DNA of 64,000 bases. It comes from Whalleya microplaca (taxonomy: Eukaryota > Ascomycota > Sordariomycetes > Xylariales > Xylariaceae). This document shows positions 1 to 12,443 of the stretch, in pieces. The notes under the pieces are model-generated. The model saw nothing but the letters and a program-made list of their open reading frames with translations, was not told the origin of the DNA and did no database searches. The DNA is taken from contig MU385748.1 of NCBI GenBank assembly GCA_022497155.1, positions 248,001 to 312,000 on the forward strand. The letters are read 5' to 3'. Both the position numbers and the translations under genes were made by a program. Numbering within the stretch: the first letter of the stretch is position 1; each line of letters starts with the position of its first letter.

Positions 1-36
1 ATCTAGTAGTGAAAAATATGTTTGAATAAAACTAAG

Positions 37-1725
37 TCTGATGAACAGGTATATTGCCTTAGTGGCGGCGATGTGTATGGTGCTGTACGGTTACGATGCT
101 TCGGTTTTCAATGCAGCCCAAGGGTCGGACAACTGGCTCGAATGGTTTGACCTCGATACTGTGAGTGGCTGAGATATGGAATAATGCACTGCAATTTAGC
201 TGACCAGACTTGAAGAAAGAGGACGCAAATCTGATCGGTTTGGTGAATACGGCTTACACCATTGGTGCCATCGTCGCAGGCTGGTTTTTTGGCGGTCCGA
301 CAGTGAGTGTGCCAATCTTCCATAAGGATACCTCATAACTAACAAATGCAAAGGCAGATTATTTCGGGCGGCGGGTTGGCATGGGCATAGGATGCTTAGT
401 TACCGTCATTGCAACCTTCTTGCAAGCATTTGCACCATGGCACAATCTTGGCTGCTTCATTGGCGGTCGTGTACTCATTGGTATTGGGCAAGGGATGGCA
501 CTCAGTATGTGAAAGTCTAAGCCTTGGCTGGATTCCTAGTAACTAACACTTGGAAATCAAAGCGGCCGGGCCCATTTACATTGGCGAGGTATCGCCACCC
601 GAAATTCGCGGCCAGATCATGACGTTTTGGCAAATGTTCTACAGCGTCGGTTCTTTCATCGCGTACTGGATCGCCTATGCTTGCAATGCCAACAAGGAGA
701 AGCTTGGCCACTGGGACTGGCGTATGGTAGTCATATTCCAGATTCTTGTACCTGCAATTATCCTTATTCTCCTACCTTTTCAACCGGAGTCCCCACGATG
801 GTGGATCAAGCGTCACAACAACATTGAGCAAGCCAAGAAGGCGTTGCGCCGGATCCGAGAGACCGAGCAGGAAATCGAGGATGAGGCCTTAGCCATTCGA
901 GAGGCCATTGAGTTTGAGAACGAGGCCGTCAGCAGATCCTACTGGGCTCTCTTCAAGGATCGTTCGGTCCGTAAGCGACTTTACCTTGCTTTCATCCTCA
1001 ATGTCGGACAGCAGCTTTCGGGACAAGGGACTCTTAACTCCTACTCGAGTGCCATCTACAAGACAATTTGGCCGTCCTCTCAGACTATTAATCTGATTAA
1101 TGCATTAAATGCCACTTGTGGGATTCTGTTCACGTTGAACGCAGTGTGGACTGCGGACCGTTTTGGCCGTCGTTGGCTGCTCATCATTGGCGCGATAGGC
1201 ATGGGATTATGTATGATGATTGTACCAATCGTCGGAATGACGACGCCAGACGTGATCAGTGCAACGGGCGTAGCAACGAAGTCCGAGCCCGTGGGTATCT
1301 CGATTGTGTTCCTGCTGTTCCTCTTCATCCTATTCTACAAGCCATCTTGGGGTGCAACGGTCTGGATCTGGACATCGGAAGTCTTTTCAATCAACGTGCG
1401 AGCGCAAGCCGTGGGGATGTCTTCCCAGATGCAGAATGTCGCCAACACAATTTTCCAGCAGTTCTTCCCTATATTCCTCGCCAATGAGGGCCTGGAGTGT
1501 TTGTTTTTCTTCATGGCCGCTAACTTTCTCCTCGCCATCTTCGTGTGGTTCTTTATTCCCGAGACTATGAAAGTGCCCCTTGAAGAAATTGATGTTCTCT
1601 TCGGTGGCCAGAACCATGTTGAGAAGGGCGGTCAGATGCTCAATGTACTGGATGCTCATGCAGACGTGAAGAAGAGCAGCTCTCTACACCAGAACGATGC
1701 ATCCGCGGAGATTAAAGATGTTTGA
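37..1725 (+). CDS. MFS sugar transporter (sugar porter family), 5' end incomplete
   Basis: Proton-coupled sugar uptake carrier of the plasma membrane. Exons I can join: 37-164, 208-302, 354-504 and 563-1725. The first splice is the least certain: a donor at 165 keeps the frame, while the stronger GTGAGT at 161 does not. Family marks are GGPTADYFGRR after TM2, YIGEVSPPEIRG, PESPRW after TM6, the central charged loop, QQLSGQGTLNSY in TM7, a second DRFGRR, and PETMKVPLEEID after TM12. The ATG at 41 lies inside what is normally TM1, and an in-frame stop at 23-25 is followed by a possible acceptor AG at 35-36. The true start is therefore probably in exons upstream of the window. The sequence after ADYFGRR resembles fungal lactose permease/hexose carriers, but the substrate cannot be read. 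It converges on the permease at 1962. Confidence 0.88.
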
Positions 1726-1961
1726 AAAAAGACACTGGTCATGTTACTTGAAGTATGCTAACCCTTATCTTGATGATACGGTCTGGCCATAATTTCCAAT
1801 AAAGTCTTATGATTAATAAATCGTCACTATTAAACACTCGGCAGCACTTGCTTTCTAGAGCAAAAGATAGAAAGCGGCCAATCTACTTGCGACCAGGCAC
1901 TACAACACATAGCGGAACATCGCCTGTATATTGTCAGCATCACGGTCGCTATGTTGATGGG

Positions 1962-3855
1962 CTAACTCACATTGCTTTTATCTGTTACGTCTTCGAATCC
2001 CTGTAACTCACTTTCTTGCTTCATTGTAGCAATGTCTTCGTTGGATTTGCCCTCTAAGGCTTTGTCTCGCGTCTTGTTCTCTAGTACGTAAAGGAGCCGC
2101 AACACCTGGTTTAAGATCAAATTCAAAATAAACCCGCAGAGCATCGCGACAATACCACTACGATATGCTGGCGCTTCAGTGTTTTTGAAGAACTGGGGGC
2201 CTGCGATCTGTCCAACGCAATAGCAAACGAAGACCCAACCCGAAGCTACAGACCTTTTGGTGCTGCCTGCAATATTGGTCGAGAGTAGACCGAGGATGAT
2301 CATGAAGCCAACTGGGTAAGTGCCCTACGTAGTATCAGGCATTAGGAATTCAACGAGTCATGGTTTTTTTTGGGTTTTTCGAGGAATTACCACTTACCAA
2401 CAGCCAGACACCAACGAGCCGCCCCCATTTGTTAGACTCCTGAAGTTGATTGATCAAAACGGTACCTATGATCTATAGCAATAATCAGCAAAGACCCCTT
2501 CATTACTTATCAAGGGAAAAATACTGGTGGTATCATGGCCAGCGAGCCGATGTGCAGACGCGAGCTCCCAATCTTTGCAGTTAGTAAACCCGAACCAAGC
2601 TGGGTTACGACCTGTACGGCCGACAGCGGCAGGTTCATTAGAGTGGTCTGCAGAGGAGTGAATCCGAATCCCTGGATGATCAAGGACCCGAAGGCTAGGC
2701 CACCAGAGGCGATGGCGTTGACGAAGGAAATGAGCCCCAGGACAACTATCTTAGGATCGGTGACTGCCTCCATGACTTGTCTCTTAACAAAGCGGCGCGA
2801 TTTGGTACCTGTCTTGTTACCAATAACGCGCTGCAGTGCGATAACTTTCTCGTCCTCATTGAGCCACTTGACCCTGGATGGGCTGTCGGGCACAACGAGA
2901 GTGAAGACGACACCCCATGCAATGGTTAGAGAGCCTAGGATGAGGTAGATATACTTCCTATTTGAAAGTCTAGCTTAGCAATGGTTCTAATATAGAAACT
3001 TTGAGGATTTGAACACGAGAGATTTCGTTGCGCAACTGTTCGAAATTTCAACGTAGATAGAACTTACCATGTAGAGAGGTCACCCTGGATGTGGCCAATA
3101 CCGTAGGCCAACAGCGTACCCACGAAGCTTCCAACTCCCAAGAACGAGATCCGGAGAGCTGAGCGACTGGCTTGTTCCTGTCTTGTCCACCATATTCCTG
3201 TAACAGCCACGAAACCAGGCGAGATTGTTGCCTCCGCCATGCCTAGTACGAATCTCACGGAGGCCAGGCCAGCGAACGAAGAGCAAGCGGATGTAGCCAT
3301 CAGAACAGCACCCCATAGAGAAATGTTGATCCCAAGGAATTTAGCTACTGGAAATTTCTGGAGAATTGCAATGCCGGGATACTCGGCGATAAGGTACCCT
3401 GTGATAAGAAGCGTTAGATATCATGTCTAATTAGGAGACTCTCTACGATTTTGAAAGTGAAATGAACCCTTATTCTATATTTGCCATGGGGACCAGTTCT
3501 AGGGAAAGATTGGAGGTCTTGACACCAACTTACCGAAGTAGAAAATAGAGCTGGCCCAAGAGTAATCCTGACCCTGAAGGTTGTTATCGCTAATGATCCC
3601 GTAAACCGAGGAGTACCCCAAAGAAGTCTTGTCGATGAACTGCAAAGCATACGTTACGCAGAGAAATGGCAGAATCCGAAGATCGATTTTCCGACGAAGT
3701 TTCTGGGAGAGGTTCTGGTCTACTGGACCGCTCATCAACGCCTTTACAGCAAGCGCTCCAGTTTCGTCCTTGATATCTATTTTGAGCACCTCGGCACCCT
3801 GAGTACTGGGAGCAGCCGTAATGGCATCTTGCCCTATCTTCTTTTCGGAAGTCAT
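1962..3855 (-). CDS. MFS permease, Dal5/Tna1-like anion:cation symporter
   Basis: Plasma-membrane symporter of the allantoate/nicotinate/vitamin family. Five exons on the minus strand (3855-3534, 3398-3068, 2957-2525, 2472-2398, 2324-1962) give 507 aa, the usual length. Introns have GTAAGT-type donors and join as ...YFG/YLIAEYP, ...LSTW/KYIY and ...WLL/GTYPVGF. The N-terminus is cytosolic and acidic. It leads into the family pattern RRKIDLRILPFLCVTYALQF, then FIDKTSLGYSSVYG, GYLIAEYPG and RFVLGMAEATISPGF. The second half begins after the long loop with PDSPSR, and the C-terminal tail is polar. The gene is divergent from an M20 amidohydrolase across a GATA-rich 694-bp promoter, which suggests nitrogen-controlled co-expression. 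The ligand is unknown; ureides, dipeptides and carboxylated vitamins are all known in the family. Confidence 0.9.
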
Positions 3856-4549
3856 TCTCGTTAGGCTTCTAGTGATATATCGATCTGGTGTTATTTGTTT
3901 CGTGCTTGTTTACTGAAGATGGTCTTCAGTCGAACGATAACCGTTCTACGATGATGCGAGACTACTGGGTAGATGTCATTATCAAGGCTGGCGACACAGA
4001 CTCTCTTTATCAGGGACCAAAGGTCCCCCCTTTTACTACATTGCTCGTTCTGTTACCTAGGTGCTAGGTTGGTCAATAGAGGAGTTGATAGTTCGGAGAC
4101 TTCCGGCTCCACCAGTATCGCAAGAGATAAGGTAATGGATCGGTAACGCCAACTCGATCTCCGATATCTATTGAATTGGCTAAATACTACTTTCTCCTGT
4201 GAGATCAGCTACGAGTCACCCTTGCTGACGCCAACACTTTCAACTCGCTTCTAGCCAACCTGGTAACTTGACAAGTACCTTATCCATTTTTTCCGAGGTA
4301 CGGGTAAACATTCCCGAACTATTGAAGTGCCTGTGCTGAAGAGGGGTGGTTGGGAACCTTAAATCCGCAAGAAATGGGGGTACTTGGCAATTAACAATTG
4401 TTACACATAGCAACTCCCGATAAAGGGCGATCGTGAGATGCATTCATAGGTTCATGGCATACTCGACCGCTTCATAATTGCGATAGTAGCTAAGCGTTTG
4501 CCGTGTAGATCGAGGGCACTGCCGGAAGCATAAGCAAATACACGCGAAT
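3856..4549. promoter_or_regulatory. bidirectional promoter with clustered GATA sites
   Basis: The shared 694-bp upstream region of the permease (-) and amidohydrolase (+) contains GATAA/TTATC cores near 3936, 3979, 4007, 4126, 4280 and 4419, plus GATAG near 4087 and 4482. By chance about 1.4 GATAA/TTATC would be expected. AreA/Nit-2 GATA factors switch on nitrogen-scavenging genes in ascomycetes, so nitrogen-repressible control of both genes is a reasonable inference. No other gene is visible here. Confidence 0.5.
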
Positions 4550-6072
4550 ATGTACCGGGAAATTGACGACTTCGTGTTCGTCTCTCATGAAGACGCAGTT
4601 CCCATCTCATCTCCATCAGACGAACCTGAATATCTTGGCGACATTAACAATTATGTCGACGGCATTGCAGATGAGTTGTGGCCGGTCAACAAGAAGATAC
4701 ACGACAACCCAGAACTCGGCTATGAAGAGTTCATCGCGCATGAGACCTTGACAAAGTTCATGAAGAATAGGTCTGGATGGAAGGTTACGCCGTCTGCCTA
4801 TGGCCTGGCCACTGCTTGGGTTGCTGTGTTTGATAGTGGGAAGAAAGGGCCGGTCGTGTCGTTCAACGTCGAGATGGGTACGTTGTGTTTTGAAACCTGT
4901 GGAAACCGAATCTGAGTCCTGACTTAGGTGCCTAGATGCATTGGACGGAATTGGGCATGCGTGCGGTCATAACCTCATTGCCACCGCATCTGTTGCCGGT
5001 GGACTCGCAACTGCCGAGATGATGAAGTTGCACAGATTGAGTGGTAAAGTTGTGATATTTGGAACTCCCGCAGAAGAAGGTCAGTCTCCTAAATGACAAG
5101 GGACACAAGTTGTTGGGCTCAGTGCAGCTTTATGCGAATGAAGATTCTGACAATCCTAGGTGGCGGTGGCAAGATCAAACTCTTGGAAGCCGGAGCTTAT
5201 AGAGATCACAAAGTTGATATTAGCTTGATATCCCATCCCGGCATCACTAATGACACTGCTCTTATGAGGACTGCCGCATACACAGCATTTAAGGTCGAGT
5301 ATGTCGGACGTGAGGCACGTAAGTAATTCCTGGTCATTTATTGTCGAATACCTACCTGATACCAAAAATTCACCGAAGAGGAAGGATACTGACACTGAGC
5401 GTTCCAGATGCCGCTGCAAGCCCCTGGCTTGGTATCAACGCACTCGATGCATTAATCACAGCTTATAACGCCCTTTCCGTTCTTCGCCAACAAACAATGC
5501 CCGGTGATGTAATACAAGGGAACATCACGGACGGCGGCGTTCGGCCTAACGTGATCCATGCATACACAGCTGGCAACTTCGTGGTTCGCGCAAACACGCA
5601 AGCAAGGAGGGATAAACTCAAAATGAAAGTTGACTCCTGTTTCGAAGCCGGCGCGACTGCGACTGGCGCGACCCTCACGATGACTCCTGTACAGTCGTAC
5701 GCAGACCATGTGCCTAACCATGTACTGGGCGGCTCCTACCGAAGATATTTCAATGCGCTTTTCCCACCGCACTTAATCCCCGACAATGGGGATGTGGATG
5801 AAATCGAGGGCAGAACGATGGCGAGTACTGACCAAGGTGATATAAGTTATGCTATGCCCAGTTTGAGTTCGGGCTTCTCAATTATACCTGGCCCAGGTGG
5901 AAATGGCCCCCATAATCCGGAGTTTGCCAAGGCAGCAGGGACAAGAGAGGCTTTCGAAAGGTGTCTGCGAGTAGGAAAGGCACTGGCAGGCACAGCTGTG
6001 GATGTCCTGACAAAAGAGGGCCTCCTTGCGGAAGTTAAAAAGGAGTGGCGGAGAGAAATGAAGGTAGAATAG
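4550..6072 (+). CDS. M20-family amidohydrolase / metallopeptidase
   Basis: Cytosolic di-metal amidohydrolase of the M20D group (AbgB, hippuricase and PM20D2-like), which splits N-acyl amino acids, aminobenzoyl-glutamate or dipeptides. Exons 4550-4877, 4936-5079, 5160-5318 and 5408-6072 give 431 aa. Visible motifs are HDNPELGYEE (residues about 51-60), the metal site DALDGIGHACGHN (about 110-122, ligands C119 and H121), GTPAEEGGGGK with catalytic Glu156/157, and GREAHAAASPWLGINALDA at the start of the dimerisation domain. The C-terminal stretch STDQGDISYAMPS restores the catalytic domain. The second splice is decided by protein logic: the acceptor at 4933-4935 (CTAG) gives EMDALDG, while the earlier TTAG at 4925-4927 gives an early stop. 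No signal peptide. It shares a promoter with the Dal5-like permease, which may import its substrate. Confidence 0.93.
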
Positions 6073-6898
6073 CTTCATACTTCTATCTGAACGAACATCA
6101 GAAACCTGACCTATGGAGGCTACCCTCTATTTATGCAGTATATTCAAGTTCTGAGATGATTTAGTTAACATGAAGTATATAATACTTAGTATAAAAATAA
6201 CCTGATGATATTGAAAACGTATTCTAGAGATATGTTTAGTATTCATTGTTCGTCATCGATAAAGTTTACTGTTCTTCGTGCGTAGTCTCCTTGAAAGACA
6301 TTGGTTTACAGAAAATATAGACAAAAAAGCCAATCTACTGAAATCCCTATATATGAATTGACATATTGATCACTCATGCAATCTCAGCTTAGAGTTGTTC
6401 ATTCTGTAAATTATATTGAAATGGAGGGCATAAGCAAGAATACTCGTCAACCTGATGCTTAGTCTTGCTCTAGTATTTAACGGCTCTCGCATGAGACAGC
6501 TGTTTTCTCCCCGTGGGATAGAAGCTGTATCTGCTAGTCTAGAAGCTATCAAAGTCTAACAAAATTAAAATGAATCTGACTGAAAGAATGTATAGCGACT
6601 TGCGCCTTTGAAAAGCGCTTGAGCCTCAGTTGGTACTCATCATCTAATCTACGAGTTCCTAAAGGCGCAAGATCGCCGCAATATTAATGTTTCAACACAA
6701 TTTCCCCATAGAACTGAGAAAAGTTATTGTAGTTTCTAGCCTAAAGAGTTTACAACTATGGCTTGCTAAGATGAAAGTACTATACCAACACCAGATCGTA
6801 AACGAAAAAGTTGTGATCTTCACTGCATGATAAAAACTATTAGATAGGACGATCTCTGTACGCCAATATTCAGTATAGTGTTGTGGAGAATGTGATCT
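6073..6898. other. intergenic, AT-rich, nothing recognised
   Basis: An 826-bp spacer between the 3' ends of the amidohydrolase (+) and the Clr5-ankyrin gene (-). It holds the two 3' untranslated regions with several ATAAAA/TATAAA-like stretches. The only open frames are short, without motifs. Confidence 0.6.
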
Positions 6899-9800
6899 CT
6901 AGTCTACGTTGAGAACCTGGGTAAGAGAGGTCGTTGGCAGTTGGGGTAGACTGCCTGCCGTGATGGGTAGGCTGAAAAGTTCTGCAATCAAATCCGCACA
7001 AGCCCAATGTCCATTGTCCTTAGCAAGCTTCATTGCTTCATGGCAAGTTCTAGGTTCAAACCCAGTCTCACCTTCATCAGGAGAGGGGGTCTCTTTACTG
7101 ATTTTCCAGAGTAGTCCAATCATGTCGAGACGGCCGTATTCAGCAGCCCCTTCGAGGGGCCATCGACCGTTCACTTTCGAAGGTGACAGAAATAAATCCA
7201 CCCCGTGTTGTAAAAGCTTAACTACAATATTACAGTTGCCTGAGATAGCCGCGAGTTGAAGCGCAGTACCGCCCCCACGGACAGCTGGTCTCGCATTTGC
7301 ATCTGCGGCTGCGTTTAGGAGAAGCTGAACAATTTCAAGACATCCAGCTTCAGCAGCCTGTTGAAGCGGCGTTCGTTTGATTGTCATCGAGGCTGCCCGA
7401 TTGGAATCGGCGCCAGACTCGAGCAGCAAACTGACAAGGTCTTTCCTCATGCTGCCGATTGCTAATAGCAGTGGAGTCTTTTCTATAATGCGGCCACCTG
7501 TCTTTTCGGAATAAGCGATAGCGTTAGGATCGCAGCCATAACTAATCAATTTCCTGACGTAACTATGACTAGAGCCTAGACTTTCCTTATACTTTAGAAT
7601 TGCAATTCCAAGGGGAGTCACCCAGCACCCGCTAGCTGAGCCATGTTCCCTTGGATAGTTGATACTTGATGTATTTGTTTGATTCTCATGAACGCCTCTG
7701 ACCTCAATTATCGGAGACTGACTCGAGGATGGTGAACCGATAAAGCAAAGCCTATTGATGTCAAACAGTCCAGATGCTAGGATCATATTGACAGCCTTAG
7801 GCATGATGGGCACTCCCATTATGGCCGAGACCAAGACATGAGCCCCAACACTTTTTGTCCTCGTACTCCCTCGCTGCTTGATCCACTCCAAAAGCACGAT
7901 AAGCATTTCTATACCTGTCTTCGCAGCCAATTCCAAGACGGAGCTGTTGGAAGGGTCCGCTCCAAATTTAATTAGAGTCTCGAGTAACTTAGAGTCGCCT
8001 TTAGCTATAGCAACTTCCAGGCATGATGTAAGACCATCAATGGTGGCGAGGTTAGATTCAACGAGAAAGGTGAACATATCCATATCTCCGGTTTCAATCG
8101 TTCTAGCTAAAACCTTCGAACCTACGACCAAATCTGGAAAGACACGAGCTAGATTGGAAATGATCGATCTGTCACCCCAGGCGACCACTGTATCGAAAGC
8201 TTCATTCGACGGGCTCTCACCAATATCAGCTTCCAGGATAGATCGAATTATCCAGGAGCTCTGTACTTTTATGGCGGCATCTAATAGACTACGTGACGAT
8301 CTATTGACGTCGGCACCCGCATCAAGCAGCAGCCATACAATCTCTTCATGTCCATGTCGTATGGCATAGAACAATGCCATCGTCATGTCCGTAGGCCTTG
8401 GTGTGGGATTAAGAGATATAATCTTTTTTACGTACGCTAAATCCCCGATTTTGCACGCAGCCGTGATTGCCGGCTCATAACATCTACCATTGTTGAGATT
8501 TTCGAGCACGCGATCTTTTTCGAACTGGTCAATTAGAGTGGAATTCTTGGCTTGGATTGCCTCTGCTAGAGGTGTGGTAATTGTCTCAGAGGACTGCCAA
8601 CTGTTTGGGTCCCAGGCTTCATTGTCAATACTATGGGCTGGGCCGTTGATATTGGGTCTCGAATCGAGAACAAGATTTATCAGTGCTTTGTGACCGCTTC
8701 TGATAGCAGCACTTAGCACCTTATGCAACGAGTCTGAGTATTCGAGTAGATGTTTAACAAAGTCGTAATGACCGCGTTTTGCACCAACAATGAGGGCCCA
8801 ATTTACTTTGCTCGAGAAGCGTGCCAGACAGCTTGACTGATGTATTTTCGCACATGCGTGTAGAATGCCTAGGACAATCCTCGTAGCTTGTAAATCCGCT
8901 AGCTCTGAAGCGGTGCTCTGTAGAAGACCATTTTCGATAAAATCCGAATGACTGTCAGTCGAGACCTTGAAAAGAAGGCTGTAGCTTAACTTGGATATTT
9001 TTCTATGGTATTCAAAGAGGTTCTTGAGGACCGAGGCATGAAGTTTGGCCCCGACGTGAAGCAGGACATCCACAAGATCTAACCACTCAGATGTCTCGAC
9101 GGTATTCGTGGGAGCACCGACGATCAATTTCTGTAGGGCACCTCCCTCGCCAGGGTGTTGCTGATAGGTCTTATTGACATCGGCCCCTGCACTTAATAGT
9201 ACCTCGACAATGCCAACGTAGCGAAGCATTGCCGCGCGTTCGATGGGGGTATATCTTTGACCTTCTATCTGACAGGTTGTATCGTTGGCACCAACCTGGT
9301 GACTTGCCAGTAATCTTCTGACGGATTGTTCTGATCTTGCTTCAATAGCAGCTCGAAAAAGGTTCTCTGCAAAGGCTTTTGGGACATAATGCGGGCTCGC
9401 TTGAAGCACCTGGAAGAGCACTGCCGTCATGCTCTCTATCAAACTAGCCGTAACAACGCTGCAAAAAGTAACATCCCCCAAGCCCGCGAAGCCATTAACA
9501 ATGGAGAACAGTAGAAGCCGGTTAAATTGGAATATGAAATCCTCGTCTTGAGGCGCTCTTTTCATACTGTTGCTTTGTTCGGCCGAGAATTCCTTTGCCG
9601 GAAGTAAAGTCTTAAAGGCTTCATCAAATAGGGGTGATTCATTGTGTCCATCTTCTGGATCTGCAATGATACGAAAAAGTGAGGGTGGAAGTTTCGGTAC
9701 CAGGTGTCGAATGTGAGACGAAAATCTAAACTCAGCATTGTATTCCGCATTGTCAACAACCGGGAGGATAGTTAACTGGATGCCTTTTGAGTATATATCT

Positions 9801-10553
9801 TTTTCGAATCGCCTGAAAGGTAGATCCTCAAACCATATCGTTCCCGATTCTACCACTATGCTCACAGGTGTGGTAGTTGAAGTATCAGTATTCAACAATG
9901 ACACATCCCTATTGATGCTGTCAGTGAATTTTGATAGGCTATTTTGCAGAACGGTTTCTGCAAGCGGATGAAGGTCATCATAATTGCTATCGTGATGGTC
10001 AATCCGAGTTGGATGCCCCTTGGGATTGTGGGATTTAGCACTTTCAGTACTCCTATCCAAAGACCATATCCCATCCTGTTTCTGTATCTCAATCGATACT
10101 TGCTCTAGCATAGGACTACCTAACGCCCTTATATCATCAGGATCGTGTCTTGGCCGTTTATGTCTAGTATCTTGAACGTGTCGTCTAGCTCGTTGGAGTC
10201 TATGCTGAGGAACCAGACAGCCCGATATCATAACTCTACTCATGATACCCCTGGATGTTAAGTCATCGATTCTATCAAGAATCGCCTTCCACTCATGATG
10301 CTTTAGATTTTTGCGAACCGTCCAAGCTTTGAGCTGCGCCTCGTACTGTGAAATACTAATGATCCCGTATTCGTAAGCTTGATACGAATGACAGAGCCAG
10401 GGTGCATTCTTACCTAGCATGAAACCCATATTCTGATTTCATCTTTCCAGCAAGGTTTTCAAGTGTAAGATCTCCAATCACGTACAGCTCTACGATGGCG
10501 GACTTGTGGCGGTCCCAGTCGGAGCGAGGGATCTTCCGGTTTTTCGAGGACAT
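6899..10553 (-). CDS. Clr5-domain ankyrin-repeat protein
   Basis: Large, probably nuclear or cytosolic protein of 1198 aa. Two exons: 10553-10414 and 10355-6899, with a 58-bp intron. The first exon starts MSSKNRKIPRSDWDRHKSAI and runs through LYVIGDLTLENLAGKMKSEYGFHA. The second begins SISQYEAQLKAWTVRKNLK. Together they form a complete Clr5 domain (residues about 8-62; pattern W..HK..I..LY......L......M...YGF.AS..QY...L..W..RKN). The middle (about 150-420) has no clear match. Ankyrin repeats appear from about 425 (YTPIERAAM...VLLSAGADVN), about 700-735 (HEEIVWLLLDAGADVNRS) and, best preserved, about 1000-1130. Clr5 is named from a fission-yeast silencing factor; most filamentous-fungal members are uncharacterised. 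Starting at the later methionine in intron sequence would lose half of the domain. Confidence 0.85.
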
Positions 10554-11314
10554 GGTCGGATAGGTATGGCACGTTTAAATCACCCATTAGAGTGTGGTTA
10601 GATCTACGCCACGGTACCAGAGACGTATGCACTCAAATCCTCCTCAAGCTGTTATAGTATGCGGCTCTGCGTGGATTTGGCTGGAGGTAGACAATCGCGA
10701 TCGTTGCAGAAATTCTGCCTATCGGGCACGGGAGCCTTGAGAAAAAATTTGAGCGGGATTAGTGTTACGTATTTACGTGGCCCAACCAGCCCTCGGGCTT
10801 CGCTAGGTTGAGAGATTCGCCTATGATATTTCAGCCTAGTTTTTGCGGAATTTGCATTGACTTGAGCCTGAAATTGCATATTCTGCTACAAATTTTGCTG
10901 AGAGGGTGGGCGAACAATATATATGATTGGCTCGCTCAGTGTTGGGCAACAAAAGCCACCAATATTATGCATGTAGGTAATGTCGGTTTTGTCGTGTGCT
11001 GCTGCATTTCAGCCACCATCCATCACAGATGTGCTAGGTTTTGCCAGTCATTGAGGAGAGTGCTCACCTTGCCCGGGCAAAACCTGTAGGATGAATTACA
11101 TCCATTGCGAAAACAGTCGCAGTTAATAAATGTAGAAAAAGGAGACAAGAACGAGTGCGAATTGGTTTGGTTCTTCTTTCCTTAGAGTTCCGATCGGCCT
11201 CATTCACATATTGATATCTTGAATTATATATAATTATATATAACTATTTACAACTATACCTTTATCTAGCGACAGTTGTATCTGGGCTAGAAATTTTTAC
11301 CTTTAGATATAATC
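10554..11314. other. divergent intergenic region
   Basis: 761 bp between the starts of the Clr5-ankyrin gene (-) and the small gene at 11315 (+). It contains an AT-rich block with repeated ATATATAATTATA near 11220-11250. I see no coding signal or repeat family. Confidence 0.5.
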
Positions 11315-11732
11315 ATGCCAGCTTCTACCAATAATAAACAAGATCGGTCGGGCAAATCCAGCGGCAAGTATGTGTCTAATAGATAATCTAAGGATGTTAA
11401 TAAGCTAGTAGCTAATACTATACTTCGTTCCTAGAAAAGTAGCCCCTAAGATGTCGTATATGCTCCAGGAGTATCTTGGCTCTAATACGACTGGATCTGA
11501 CTGGTGTTTTGGAGTTGCGGATTCGGACACGGCAAGCCAGAGAAAGACACATCATGAAGATCAGGCCAAGGAACAAATCAAGCAATTTGGCTATGTATGG
11601 GCCGGCCATAGGAGTGGAAGCGGTACATGAAAGTTCAACAAGTCAGCGCAATTCGACTGGAACGTCCTGAAGGATTTGCTACGGTATGAGGCGGCTACTA
11701 GCTTGCAAGGAAGGGAAACCTATGGGGCCTGA
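11315..11732 (+). pseudogene. small two-exon gene with in-frame TGA (82 aa, or 116 codons if read through)
   Basis: Exon 11315-11367 (MPASTNNKQDRSGKSSGK) joins exon 11435 onward through a GTATGT...CTAG intron. The product reads KVAPKMSYMLQEYLGSNTTG and continues to SGSGT, then meets TGA at 11628-11630. The same frame then continues with coding-like sequence (KFNKSAQFDWNVLKDLLRY) for another 33 codons to a second TGA at 11730-11732. Either the protein is a basic 82-aa polypeptide, or the gene was about 116 codons long and has lost one codon to a stop. I do not recognise the family. The surroundings are AT-rich with a decayed MITE 264 bp downstream. Confidence 0.4.
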
Positions 11733-11995
11733 GACTACTATCTCAACATTTGACACCTTGGTCCTTGGACTCCTGAATCGAGTTTGGTCAGGTGTTTGCA
11801 ATTAGCACCTTGACATGGCCTCCTCTCAAGATTCATGATATAATGATAAAAAAGAATAGGGCTGGTGACACTTGATAAGATTAAGGATAGCTACTTAGAG
11901 AGACAGATGGCTTGGATTTATAGGCAACTGCTTGCAAGATGCCTTGACTTGTAATCGTCCTTGATCCTCTTTTGCACATTGACCGTGGCAATAGG

Positions 11996-12223
11996 CTGTT
12001 GCCCCATCAGATCAAATCAAATAAAAACGCCTTGATCAAAATTTAGTTATGGTATAGAAGCTTGGAGTAACTTTTGAACAGTTTACAATAGTTTGAATCA
12101 TAAAGAGGCTCGTGCAAATCAATTTATTTTGATTTAAATCAAATCAAATCAAAATCAAAATCAAAAAAAATTTTTTTTTTCTTCGAGAAAATTCATCTGT
12201 GATTTGATTTGATGGGATCGCTG
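11996..12223. mobile_element. decayed MITE-like element, hAT-type ends
   Basis: A 228-bp segment. Its right end, read inward on the minus strand, is CAGCGATCCCATCAAATC, and its left end is CTGTTGCCCCATCAGATC. Both resemble the CAGCGTTCCCATYAAATC terminus of the clean element at 41997-42277; the left end matches at about 17 of 23 positions. The interior contains ATCAAATCAAATC and an A/T homopolymer block. No target duplication is visible (GCAATAGG versus CCCACCGT), so it is an old copy or a chance resemblance at the left end. Confidence 0.45.
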
Positions 12224-12443
12224 CCCACCGTCCCTAAATGGCAAGATATTACTTTCACCACAAGTTAACAATAAATGCCTCCTGCATCGTCCGTGAAGTG
12301 AAGTCTTACGGTAAGAGAGAACACAACCTTGACGATATCTTTCCTTGCTGCCGCAAAAACGACACCGTAATTGCTGCACAGAAGTTACTGAGTAGCTTTT
12401 AGGTTAGATAGAATGATCAAGTATATGTATATTGTCAGAAACT

